A stretch of 64,000 bases of DNA from WHSW01 sp963851045 (GTDB taxonomy: Bacteria; Actinomycetota; Thermoleophilia; Solirubrobacterales; 70-9), in contig CAWKNC010000002.1 of the NCBI GenBank assembly GCA_963851045.1, positions 1,488,001-1,552,000 on the forward strand. The letters are read 5' to 3'. Shown here one piece after another: positions 34,721-42,876 of this stretch (within the stretch, counting starts at the first letter, position 1; each line of letters begins with the position of its first letter). Position numbers and translations under genes: made by a program. Under the pieces are notes generated by a model, which ran no database searches, was not told the origin of the DNA, and saw nothing but the letters and a program-made list of their open reading frames with translations.

Positions 34721-36826
34721 TCACACGGCGGCGTGGGACTGCACGACCACCTGTTGCTCGGCGTTCGTTTCCGACAGCTGCATCATCAAGTTGCGATCAG
34801 GCCGGACCTCAACGGCGGCCGTTGTTGGGACCAAGACAGTCGTTGTCGACGACTGAATGACGGCCGGGCCCTGGATCGAGTTGCCCGGCAGCAATTCCGC
34901 GCCATCGAAAGTCGGCGTCTCGACGAAGTCCTGCGAAACCGTGTCGTAGCACTGGACCGTGCCGGTCGGCTGCGCGCGCTGATCGCCAGCGGGAGCCTTG
35001 GCCGCCGCGACCAGCGGCAGGCGCCCGAAGGCGACCACGCGCCAGTGCAGGCACTCGATCTCGAGGTTGCGGCGGCTATACGTGAACTGGCGCTCGTGGG
35101 CATCGTGAAAGGCATTCTCGATCTGGCGCAGATCGTCTTTGCCGATCGCCCCGGTCGCCTCAACCGGGACCGTGATCTCATAGACCTGTCCGGGATAGCG
35201 CGCATCGACGTAGCGTTCGATTGCGATCTGATCGTCGGAGAACCCCTCCTCAGCCAATCGCTCGCGCGCCTCGCCCTCCAGCTGCTCGAGCGCACGGCTG
35301 ACCCGGTCCAGGTCAGGTCGTCCCGAAACGAGGTGGACGGCTGCGGCAAAGTCGTGGCGCACGTCGGTGACAGTCATGCCAAAGGCGCAAAACGTTCCCG
35401 CCTCAGCCGGCACAAGCACCTTGCGAATGCCGAGCTCCGAAGCGAGCGCGGCCGCGTGTAAGCCGCCGGCGCCGCCGCCTGATACAAGAGTGAAGCGGCG
35501 CGGATCGACGCCGCGCTCAACTGACATGACGCGGATGGCCGCGACCATGTTCGCGTTCACGACGCGGATGATCCCGGCAGCCGCCGCAGGCACTGTTAGG
35601 CCCAGTGGTTCGGCTACGTGCTTGGCGATCGCTTGCTCGGCCAGGTCGTCACGCAGGGCGCGTCGGCCGCCGAGAAACGCCTTGGGCTGCAGGTAGCCAA
35701 GAGCGACGTTGGCGTCGGTAATCGTTGGCTCCTCACCGCCGAGTCCGTATGCCGCTGGTCCCGGTCGAGCGCCAGCGCTTCGCGGCCCGACCCGTAGCGC
35801 ACCTCCCTTGTCGATCCAGGCGATTGACCCGCCACCGGCGCCAATCGAGTGGCATTCGACAGCCGGGATTCCGATCGGCTGATCCTCAACCTCGACCTCG
35901 CGACTCATGTTGGCGGCGCCGCCGCTGATCACGCAGACGTCAAGGCTCGTACCGCCCATGTCAACGGTGATCAGGTCTTCGCCGACCCCACGCGCGTAAT
36001 GCAGGGCGGCGGCCGGCGCTGCAGCCGGCCCGGAGGCAAGCAACGACACCGGACGCTTGATGATGTCGTCAACGCGGGCGCAGCCACCGGTGATCTGCAT
36101 GATCAGCGGTGGCGAGCCGAGACCTTGCTTGACCATTTCGGACTCGAACTCGCGCAGGTATTCGGCGATGCCGGGCAGGATGTAGGCACTGAGGACGGTC
36201 GCCGACGTGCGCTGCCACTCGCGAATCTCAGGCAGGACGACGTGGGAGCAGACAACCGGAACGTCGGGCAGTTCCTCGGCCAGGATCTCGGCCGCGCGCA
36301 ATTCGTGGTCGGGACGAACCATCGACCAAAGGAAGGCGATGGCCACGGCTTTGACATCTGCCTCACGAAATGATGCTGCAGCGGCCCGGACCGCATCCTC
36401 GCTCAAAGCAACGAGCTCGTTGCCCTTGTGGTCGAAGCGTTCCGGAATCCCGAGGCGCAGCCAGCGATCGACGAAGTCGCGCGGATGCGGATGGTGAATA
36501 TCGAAGCGGTGCGGCTTGTAGCCGTTGCGGAAATAGAGAACGTCGCGGAAACCCTCGGTGCAGAGGAGGCCAACTCGAGGACCATTGCGCTGGATCAGCG
36601 TGTTAGTGGCGATGGTGGTGCCATGCACGAGCAGTTCGGCCTCTTCCAGCAGCGGGCCGACCTCGGTGCCGAGTTCCTCGGCGACGCTTGCCAGCCCGGC
36701 CTCGATCGCCGCAACCGGACGGTCGGGAGTCGAGTCCTCCTTCCACAGAAAGACCGAGCCGTCATCGCGCAAGACGGTGAAGTCGGTGAAAGTACCCCCG
36801 ATGTCAATGCCAATTCGGTGACTCAT
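34721..36826 (-). CDS. hyuA: Hydantoinase/oxoprolinase subunit A (HyuA family)
   Basis: The 701-residue ASKHA-fold subunit has the N-terminal phosphate loop RIGIDIGGTFTDFTVLRDDG, HGTTIATNTLIQRNGPRVGL, and the second nucleotide loop TVDMGGTSLDVCVISGG. Later conserved stretches include SIGAGGGSIAWID and VSGGGAGGLHAAALASELG. Families of this type use ATP to open cyclic amides such as N-methylhydantoin or 5-oxoproline. AGGAGG lies eight bases upstream of the ATG; HyuB ends 11 bases before it. Confidence 0.93.
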   Translation of the reverse strand: MSHRIGIDIGGTFTDFTVLRDDGSVFLWKEDSTPDRPVAAIEAGLASVAEELGTEVGPLLEEAELLVHGTTIATNTLIQRNGPRVGLLCTEGFRDVLYFRNGYKPHRFDIHHPHPRDFVDRWLRLGIPERFDHKGNELVALSEDAVRAAAASFREADVKAVAIAFLWSMVRPDHELRAAEILAEELPDVPVVCSHVVLPEIREWQRTSATVLSAYILPGIAEYLREFESEMVKQGLGSPPLIMQITGGCARVDDIIKRPVSLLASGPAAAPAAALHYARGVGEDLITVDMGGTSLDVCVISGGAANMSREVEVEDQPIGIPAVECHSIGAGGGSIAWIDKGGALRVGPRSAGARPGPAAYGLGGEEPTITDANVALGYLQPKAFLGGRRALRDDLAEQAIAKHVAEPLGLTVPAAAAGIIRVVNANMVAAIRVMSVERGVDPRRFTLVSGGGAGGLHAAALASELGIRKVLVPAEAGTFCAFGMTVTDVRHDFAAAVHLVSGRPDLDRVSRALEQLEGEARERLAEEGFSDDQIAIERYVDARYPGQVYEITVPVEATGAIGKDDLRQIENAFHDAHERQFTYSRRNLEIECLHWRVVAFGRLPLVAAAKAPAGDQRAQPTGTVQCYDTVSQDFVETPTFDGAELLPGNSIQGPAVIQSSTTTVLVPTTAAVEVRPDRNLMMQLSETNAEQQVVVQSHAAV

Positions 36827-36837
36827 CCTGATCCTCC

Positions 36838-38733
36838 TCAGATCATCGGGTTGAGCAGGTACTCGTCCTGCTCGGTCATGTTCTCTTCCACCCAGCTGGC
36901 GGCGTCGGGCGTCGTCGGCACGATCACCGGCCGCTCGACGCCCTTCATCTCGTCACGCAGTCGAGCGGTCTCCGCCTCATCCAGAAGCGGGTCGAGGTCT
37001 TCGCTGACGGCGACGCCGAATACCTCGCGCGCGGTCTCGCCGGTGATTAGGCCGTCGCGTACGTCCTGTCGCACCTGCTCAGCGTCGCGCTCGTTCGGCG
37101 CGCCGTAGCCGCCGCCTCCCGTCGAAACGCCGACCCAGTACTCGCGTTCGCCTGAGACCAAGACGTTGCCGCTGGCCGAGACGAAGCGTCGCGCACCGGT
37201 TGTGGCGTCCATGACCCACTGCCCTCCTCCAATACCTGGCGTACCGCCCAGTGCGCCATGCGGCGGGTTCGCGCAACCGTCGCCGAAGGTGATGCAGACC
37301 ATGTCGCCGACCACCGGCTTGACGGTGACGCGGGTTCCTGGGCCACCAATCCACTCGCCGTAGCCCATCGACTCAGGCTCGATCTCGGCCTGCTCAATCA
37401 AAACCGGGTAAAGCAGCTCGAGCTGTTCAATCGGCTGGCTCTTCATCCCGCCGAGAGCTGCCTGGCTGCTCAACAAAGGCCAGCCGTCGGTTCTCGCCGC
37501 GGCCCCTTGCGCCCCGGCATTGGCGAACAGCATGAAGCCCCACGGCTCGCCATTCTCGTTCTCCTCGCCTGCGAACTGGGGGATATTTGCGCAGCGTGTG
37601 CTGCCGGCCGGCACGCGATCCGGGACCGCTGCCGTCATCGCGCGATTGACCACGTCCTGCATCAGATCTCCGGGGACGACCGTCGCGCAGCTGGTCGAGG
37701 CCGGGTACTTCGCGTTGCAGATGGTCCCTTCTTTTGCGATCACCGTGATGTGCTGGATGCAGCCGTGGTTATGGGGGATGTCGGGATCGATGTAGTAGAG
37801 AAACGGCACTGCCCCAGCGGCCATCGTCGTTGCGTAAGTTGAGTTGGCGCCGCCTTTGGCCTGCGGCCCGCTCTCGCTGAAATCGACGGTGACCTGGTCC
37901 CCCTTGACACGAACCTTGGCTCGAACCGGGATGTTCAAGGCGTCGATTCCGTCGCTGTCGACCCAGCCCTCACCCTCGTACTCGCCGTCGGGCATTGCCT
38001 CAAGCTCGGCCGACATGCGCCGGTCGCTGTAGGCGAGGATCTCCTCGACGTAGCGCAGCACCTCATCGGTTTCGTACTCGCGACAGAGCTCCATCAGCCG
38101 CTGTCGCCCCTTCTCGATCGAGCCCAGCTGCGCCCAGAGATCTCCCTCCAGTAACTCCGGGTAGCGCATGTTGGCCAGGTACATCTCCCACAGGTCGCGC
38201 CGGCGCTCACCGCGTTCGATCAGCTTCATCGGTGGGATCTGAAGCCCCTCCTGCCAGATGTTCTGAGCCGAGGCGGTAACGCTTGAAGGAACAAAGGCAC
38301 CCGTGTCCATCTGGTGACCCTTGGTGACCGACCAGAAGCGAAGCACTCCGTCGGCGAACACGGGGGCGGCCGTGACCAAGTCACCGACATGGGTGTTCTT
38401 GGAATAAGGCGAGTTACAGAGAAAGACGTCGCCGTCTTCGACCCTGCCATCGAACGATTGTGCGATCTCGCCGACAACCAGTTGCATCGAGGTGGTGTGA
38501 ATCGGCAGCGCGTCGTACATCGCAATCTGACGCGGTCCTCCGTCATAGATCGCGCAGGAGAAGTCGCGGCTCAGCGCCAGGATCGAGGTCCAGGCTGAAC
38601 GCTCGAGCGTGATCGTCATCTCGCTGGCGATCGAATTCAGGCGGCTGAGGATGACGCTGAAAGTGATCGGATCGACCGCGCTCGCGTCTCCATTGGAGGA
38701 GGCGTGGGCGGGGCTGGTGGTCGGGCTCGACAT
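36838..38733 (-). CDS. hyuB: Hydantoinase/oxoprolinase subunit B (HyuB family)
   Basis: This 631-residue partner of HyuA contains VDPITFSVILSRLNSIASEM (family N-terminus), GDVFLCNSPYSKNTHVGDLV, FWSVTKGHQMDTGAFVPSS and YGEWIGGPGTRVTVKP. Family members form a complex with subunit A to hydrolyse cyclic amides in an ATP-dependent way. Length and motifs are canonical. It sits first of the two and is probably transcribed with HyuA, the ABC importer genes and perhaps the upstream regulator. Confidence 0.93.
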   Translation of the reverse strand: MSSPTTSPAHASSNGDASAVDPITFSVILSRLNSIASEMTITLERSAWTSILALSRDFSCAIYDGGPRQIAMYDALPIHTTSMQLVVGEIAQSFDGRVEDGDVFLCNSPYSKNTHVGDLVTAAPVFADGVLRFWSVTKGHQMDTGAFVPSSVTASAQNIWQEGLQIPPMKLIERGERRRDLWEMYLANMRYPELLEGDLWAQLGSIEKGRQRLMELCREYETDEVLRYVEEILAYSDRRMSAELEAMPDGEYEGEGWVDSDGIDALNIPVRAKVRVKGDQVTVDFSESGPQAKGGANSTYATTMAAGAVPFLYYIDPDIPHNHGCIQHITVIAKEGTICNAKYPASTSCATVVPGDLMQDVVNRAMTAAVPDRVPAGSTRCANIPQFAGEENENGEPWGFMLFANAGAQGAAARTDGWPLLSSQAALGGMKSQPIEQLELLYPVLIEQAEIEPESMGYGEWIGGPGTRVTVKPVVGDMVCITFGDGCANPPHGALGGTPGIGGGQWVMDATTGARRFVSASGNVLVSGEREYWVGVSTGGGGYGAPNERDAEQVRQDVRDGLITGETAREVFGVAVSEDLDPLLDEAETARLRDEMKGVERPVIVPTTPDAASWVEENMTEQDEYLLNPMI

Positions 38734-38759
38734 GTGTCTCCGTTCTGACTCTGTAGTCC

Positions 38760-39398
38760 TCAGTAACTGGGCGGCGAGATGATCCAGATGACCTCTGCCG
38801 GCCCGTCCTCCGACGCATGCAGGGTGTGCGGCTCGGAGCTGCGATAAAAGACGCTGTCGCCCTGACGAAGAGTCCAGCTTGCGTCTCCTACGACGACGGT
38901 GATCTCGCCCGAAATCACCAACAGCAATTCCTCAGAATCGCCATGGCTGTAGGGCTCATCGCCTGCGGTCCCGCCTGGCGCCAGGGAGCCGGCGAAAACC
39001 TCGACGTGGGCCGCCGTAATCGGCGTCAGTTGGTACTTCGCCAGCGAGCCGATCGAGACTTCGGGGCGGCTGTCGTGACGAACGACGCTGGTTCGGCCTT
39101 GCTCCGGGGCGCGGAAAAGGTCACCGACCTCGACGCCGAGCGCAGTCGCTATCCCTTGCAGCGATTTCAACGACGTGCCAACGCGCCCGCGCTCGAGCTG
39201 GCTGAGAAAGCTCTCAGAAATACCGGCTCGATCGGCAGTGGCCTTGAGGGTCAGTCGGCGTGCCAGCCGCAGTTCGCGCAGAACCTCACCGACTGGCCGA
39301 CCAGAGGCCTGAGCTTGAGATGCGACCGTCCCTTCAGCTTCCGCGTCTACCTCATCGTCGGTGACAGCTACTGGCGGCTCTTCCTGCTCAAGCTCGAT
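38760..39398 (-). CDS. XRE-family transcriptional regulator with C-terminal cupin; start codon unresolved
   Basis: The frame gives an acidic N-terminal tail, a helix-turn-helix (VGEVLRELRLARRLTLKATA, ADRAGISESFLSQLERGRVG) and a cupin sensor domain (PYSHGDSEELLLVISGEITV, WTLRQGDSVFYRSSEPHTLH). Such proteins usually control an adjacent catabolic operon by binding a ligand in the cupin. From the TGA at 39399-39401 to the TTG in the third helix, no ATG/GTG/TTG exists. The first in-frame codon is ATC (39396-39398), six bases past a -10-like TATAGT; an internal CTG is another candidate. It is divergent from the deacetylase gene. Confidence 0.78.
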   Translation of the reverse strand: MELEQEEPPVAVTDDEVDAEAEGTVASQAQASGRPVGEVLRELRLARRLTLKATADRAGISESFLSQLERGRVGTSLKSLQGIATALGVEVGDLFRAPEQGRTSVVRHDSRPEVSIGSLAKYQLTPITAAHVEVFAGSLAPGGTAGDEPYSHGDSEELLLVISGEITVVVGDASWTLRQGDSVFYRSSEPHTLHASEDGPAEVIWIISPPSY

Positions 39399-39404
39399 TC
39401 AGCC

Positions 39405-39432
39405 ACTATACAGAAAACTTCAGTAGTGTCAC
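39405..39432 (-). promoter_or_regulatory. Candidate promoter of the cupin regulator
   Basis: A -35-like GTGACA (39427-39432, minus strand) and -10-like TATAGT (39405-39410) are separated by 16 bases. The predicted transcript start falls at or next to the first in-frame codon, which would make the mRNA leaderless. Confidence 0.4.
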
Positions 39433-39474
39433 AGTGTTGCTTTATTCAAGCCACAGCCTCGCTTCAGCTAGTGT
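39418..39474. promoter_or_regulatory. Direct repeat in the divergent regulator/deacetylase intergenic region
   Basis: CTTCAGTAGTGT (39418-39429) recurs as CTTCAGCTAGTGT (39462-39474), 44 bases apart, about four helical turns. One copy overlaps the -35 element of the regulator. It is a candidate operator for autoregulation and control of the divergent operon. Confidence 0.4.
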
Positions 39475-39496
39475 GTCGGCTCGTGGGGAATGACAG

Positions 39497-40318
39497 ATGA
39501 CCGACAGCGCCTTCAATTGGCCGGGCGGAGCCGAAGTGGCGGTCTCGCTGACCTTCGATGTCGATGCCGATTCCGGGTTCCTCGGCGACAGTCCGACCTA
39601 CGCGAGGCGCCTGACCAGCCTGTCCGAGGCCCGCTTCGGCGTGGTGCGGGGAATGCCGCGCATCATCTCGCTACTCGAGCGCCACGAGATCGAAGCTTCG
39701 TTCTTCGTCCCCGGACACACCGCTGCGACCTATCCGCAGGTGATCCCGATGATCTTGGAGGGCAATCACGAAGTCGGCCACCACGGCCACATTCACCTTC
39801 GCACCGACAAGATCTCTACGGCAGAGCAGCGTGAAGAGCTGGCGCTCGGATTCGAGGCCCTTGAGGCCGCAGGCGCCCCACGTCCCGTCGGCTATCGCTC
39901 GCCGGCGTGGGAGATGACGCCAGAAACCCTTTCAATGCTTATCGAGGCCGGATTTGAGTACGACTCGAGCTGCATGGGCGATGACCGCCCGTATATCGAG
40001 AGCTACGAGGAAATGTCGATCCTCGAACTGCCGGTCCACTGGTCGCTCGATGACTGGCCACGATTCGGCTGGTCGATTGATCTCGGCGGCAATGTCGCTG
40101 ATCCAAACGAGCTCCACGAGACATGGCTCGATGAGTACCGAGCGGCCCGTAAGGAAGGCCGCCACGTCATATTCACGATGCACCCCGAGGTCATCGGGCG
40201 TGCCTCCAGGTTCGCCGTGCTCGAACGCTTGGTTGAGGCGATGGTCGAAGACGAAGGCGTCTGGTTCGCGCGGTTGGACGCCGTGGCCAAGCACGTGCGC
40301 CCGCTCCTTTCCCAGTAA
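39497..40318 (+). CDS. NodB-fold polysaccharide deacetylase / cyclic imidase-like hydrolase
   Basis: The 273-residue protein has SLTFDVDADS (motif 1), EASFFVPGHTAATYPQVIP, EVGHHGHIHLR (motif 2 with metal His) and GYRSPAWEMTPETLSMLIEA (motif 3). The short form without a signal peptide belongs to the cytosolic PuuE/imidase-like branch rather than secreted chitin deacetylases. Cyclic imide hydrolases with this fold are known. Next to HyuAB this makes ring-opening of a cyclic imide or ureide the best guess. Its stop overlaps the next gene start by one base. Confidence 0.83.
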   Translation: MTDSAFNWPGGAEVAVSLTFDVDADSGFLGDSPTYARRLTSLSEARFGVVRGMPRIISLLERHEIEASFFVPGHTAATYPQVIPMILEGNHEVGHHGHIHLRTDKISTAEQREELALGFEALEAAGAPRPVGYRSPAWEMTPETLSMLIEAGFEYDSSCMGDDRPYIESYEEMSILELPVHWSLDDWPRFGWSIDLGGNVADPNELHETWLDEYRAARKEGRHVIFTMHPEVIGRASRFAVLERLVEAMVEDEGVWFARLDAVAKHVRPLLSQ

Positions 40319-41430
40319 TGGTCGCTTCGTTTCGATCAGATGCTGCGTCGCCGGCTCAACGTGGCGAGGAATTCGGTCAGGCATGCGCCGACCAAATCGC
40401 TGCGACGGTCTCCGGCTACGTCGCCTTGTTCGATGCCGCCAGTACGAGCCCAGTCGACATCGACGCGCTCGGCTCTGAAGCGCTTGAGCGGATACGTGAT
40501 TGGTGGCCACAGGCAGCGCAGGAGATCGAAGGCATTGCCAGAGGCAGCGGGCTCCCTTCCAGCCAAGTCGCAGCAATCAATGCGCGCACAGAAATACTGG
40601 GTCTCTGCTCGCGGCAAATGCGCGGCGAATGCTCGACCTTCCTTGCCCTCTCCCCCTCACCCGCAGGCAGCTTCGCCGCCCAGACCTGGGACTGGCACGA
40701 CCACCTGGCCGATAACTGGCTGGTGTGGACGGTCGAACAGCCCGATGGCAGGGTCTTTCACACGCTGACCGAGTACGGGATTCTCGGCAAAGTAGGACTC
40801 AGCCCATCCGGCGTCGCTGTCCTGCTCAACATCCTTCATCACCGAAACGACGGCGACGGTATTGGCGTCCCAGTTCACGTCATTGCCCGTCGAATCCTCG
40901 AGACCTCGACCGACCTCAATGATGCCCTGGCCCTGGCGACGACCGCTGCGGTCTCAGCTTCGACTTCTCTGTCGCTCGTCGGCTATGACGAGCACGAGTG
41001 CAGCGGCGTTTGCGTCGAGCTGTTTCCCGGCGGACCGGGAGTACTCGTTCCTGACGAAGAAGGCGTCTTTGTCCGGACCAACCACTTTCTATCGCCAGCC
41101 GGCGCAACGGGCGACCTCGAGACGCAGATCGGACCGGACACCTTCCTTCGCTTCGATGTCTTGCGGCGCCGCCTCGCAGCTCAGCGCCCGACATCCACTA
41201 CCGGATGCTTCGACTTGCTGGCCAGTCACTACGGCGGTGGTGGAGCAATCTGTGCCCACCCCGCCGACGTGGCCGCCGTCGGGGAGCGCTATGCGACCTT
41301 AGCCACCGCCGTTTTTGATATCGGCGCTGGCGAGATGACCGTAATGGCAGGCGGGCCGTGTGCAAAAGGCGAGGCGACGAGCTTCAGGGCCGCCGAGACG
41401 ACAAGAACCGTGACCCAAGGAGCGCGATGA
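40318..41430 (+). CDS. Peptidase C45 family amidohydrolase (acyl-CoA:6-APA acyltransferase-like)
   Basis: The 370-residue N-terminal-nucleophile hydrolase has its self-cleavage site at RGECSTF, exposing Cys105 as the nucleophile. Downstream conserved elements include WDWHDHL, LTEYGILGKVGLSPSGVAVL and VRTNHFLSP. Family members cleave or form amide bonds of small molecules. In this cluster it could release an amine or carboxylate from the opened ring product. It begins at the deacetylase stop and ends overlapping the VOC gene (ATGA). Confidence 0.85.
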   Translation: MVASFRSDAASPAQRGEEFGQACADQIAATVSGYVALFDAASTSPVDIDALGSEALERIRDWWPQAAQEIEGIARGSGLPSSQVAAINARTEILGLCSRQMRGECSTFLALSPSPAGSFAAQTWDWHDHLADNWLVWTVEQPDGRVFHTLTEYGILGKVGLSPSGVAVLLNILHHRNDGDGIGVPVHVIARRILETSTDLNDALALATTAAVSASTSLSLVGYDEHECSGVCVELFPGGPGVLVPDEEGVFVRTNHFLSPAGATGDLETQIGPDTFLRFDVLRRRLAAQRPTSTTGCFDLLASHYGGGGAICAHPADVAAVGERYATLATAVFDIGAGEMTVMAGGPCAKGEATSFRAAETTRTVTQGAR

Positions 41431-41840
41431 CCTCTCTCAAACGGATCGACAACCTCGACATCCTCTGCAACGACGTCGGGGCGACTGTCGACTTCTACCA
41501 CGAGACGTTGGGCCTGCCCTTTTTTCTGCCCTACGTCCCAGACGAAGAGTGGGCGGCGATCGATGCCGGCAACCTGACCATCTACATCTTCAAGGGCACC
41601 GGTGATCACGCGCCGCGCCGCACTCCGGTCAACGCCGAGAACGCGCCGGGGTTTGACTCGTTCGCATTCGAGGTCGAGGATCTCGACGCCGTCATGGCTG
41701 AGCTCGATGGCAAGGTCGAGTGGGCCAACCCCGAGATCATCGAATGGGAGCATCCAAGTGGCACCTGGTACCGCTACCGCCCCTTCTACGACCCCGAGGG
41801 GAACATGCTCTACATCACGGAGCCGCACAAGCCCCAGTAG
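41427..41840 (+). CDS. VOC-fold (glyoxalase/dioxygenase-like) protein
   Basis: The 137-residue single-module VOC protein starts at an ATG overlapping the preceding stop by four bases: LKRIDNLDILCNDVGATVDF, YHETLGLPFFLPYV, and the C-terminal YDPEGNMLYITEPHK with the usual metal-binding Glu. Members catalyse isomerisation, epimerisation or dioxygenation with a divalent metal. It is the last gene of the plus-strand catabolic operon; an epimerase or racemase role on the ring substrate would be in line with hydantoin pathways, but is inference. Confidence 0.83.
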   Translation: MTSLKRIDNLDILCNDVGATVDFYHETLGLPFFLPYVPDEEWAAIDAGNLTIYIFKGTGDHAPRRTPVNAENAPGFDSFAFEVEDLDAVMAELDGKVEWANPEIIEWEHPSGTWYRYRPFYDPEGNMLYITEPHKPQ

Positions 41841-41882
41841 CCGAGGCACGACCTGACAACGCCCGAGAGCCAACCAGCGGTC

Positions 41883-42250
41883 CTAGATAACCGTGATGAG
41901 AGCGGCTCCGAGAAGCACCGCCGCTGCGCCGATTGCTTGGCGGGGCTGGAGCTTCTCGTGCAGCAAAACGATGGCTAACGCGACCGTGATCACGGGAAAC
42001 AGGGGTGCCGAGAACAGCCACGAGGCTTAGCAATCCCAATGTGCTCGCGGTTGCCCAGAACGCGTTTGCCGCGACGTCGAGCCACTTCGAGCGACTGCGC
42101 CACAAGATGACCGCGAGTAAGGACACCCCCGGACCATCTGATCATTAGTACCGCCCAATAGGGGCTTGGCTCGGACGCCTCGCTCATGCCGATCAATGTG
42201 ATGCCGAGATACAGTGTCGCCACTACCTTGAGTACGGTGGCCGTTCGCGT
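41883..42250 (-). pseudogene. Decayed EamA/DMT-type transporter fragment
   Basis: Pieces of the C-terminal EamA domain occur in successive frames: VVATLYLGITLIGMSEASEP, then SLLAVILWRSRSKWLDVAAN with ANAFWATASTLGLLSLVAVL, then SLFPVITVALAIVLLHEKLQ and AAVLLGAALITVI followed by a stop. At least two frameshifts separate them and the N-terminal half is absent. Unlike the single-indel cases elsewhere, this is convincing decay. It closes the hydantoinase-containing stretch. Confidence 0.75.
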
Positions 42251-42329
42251 GTCACTCGGTCAAGACGAGCATCACCCTGCGATCGCCATTGCCATTCCTG
42301 GCCCATCGAGCCCGGCGTTAGAGGGCGAC

Positions 42330-42836
42330 CTACTCGGCCGCGTAGGTGAACATCCGCTCGGCGTCGATTCGCGCGTAGTAGGCGCCTGAGTTCATGATGT
42401 CCTCCTCCCACTCGGGGCCGTAGCGGGGCACGTAGATGTCCAGGATCGTGGCGCGGAGGTCGGCATTTTCTTCAGCGCTCATGTCGAGCACCGTCGCGCG
42501 GCCGTGGACGGTGACCGCGAGCTCTTCGCCCGGCAGGTGGGTCGCGCTGACTGCCGGACGCTTGGCGATGTGGCGGAACCGGGCCGAGTCCGGGGCCGAG
42601 CCGAAGTGAAATGCGCCTCGATAGAAGACGCCGTCGACCGGTCCGACGATCGGGCGGCCGTCGGCGGTGGTCGTCGCCAGCGCGAGCAGACACATCCCCT
42701 GAAGGCGCTCGGCCACCTGGGTCGCGGTCAGGCGGCGATCGGGTCCGTGGATGCGAAGAAGGTGTCGGCCAGCGTTTCGGTAGCTGCGGTCGAGGACCTC
42801 CTGGAGCGCAGCAAGGTCAGCGTCGGTCTCGTGCAT
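42330..42836 (-). CDS. Pyridoxamine 5'-phosphate oxidase-like (split beta-barrel) protein
   Basis: ATG at 42836 (MHETDADLAALQEVL) was preferred to a start at 42899, which would overlap the divergent gene's beginning. The 168-residue product has CLLALATTTADGRPIVGPVD, FHFGSAPDSARFRHIAKRPA and HGRATVLD, the flavin-binding split-barrel pattern. Relatives bind FMN or F420 and reduce small molecules; many actinobacterial ones are F420-dependent. No substrate assigned. Confidence 0.78.
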   Translation of the reverse strand: MHETDADLAALQEVLDRSYRNAGRHLLRIHGPDRRLTATQVAERLQGMCLLALATTTADGRPIVGPVDGVFYRGAFHFGSAPDSARFRHIAKRPAVSATHLPGEELAVTVHGRATVLDMSAEENADLRATILDIYVPRYGPEWEEDIMNSGAYYARIDAERMFTYAAE

Positions 42837-42876
42837 CTGAGCAGCAAAGCACGATCCCGCTAGCCTGCGCGGCCGA

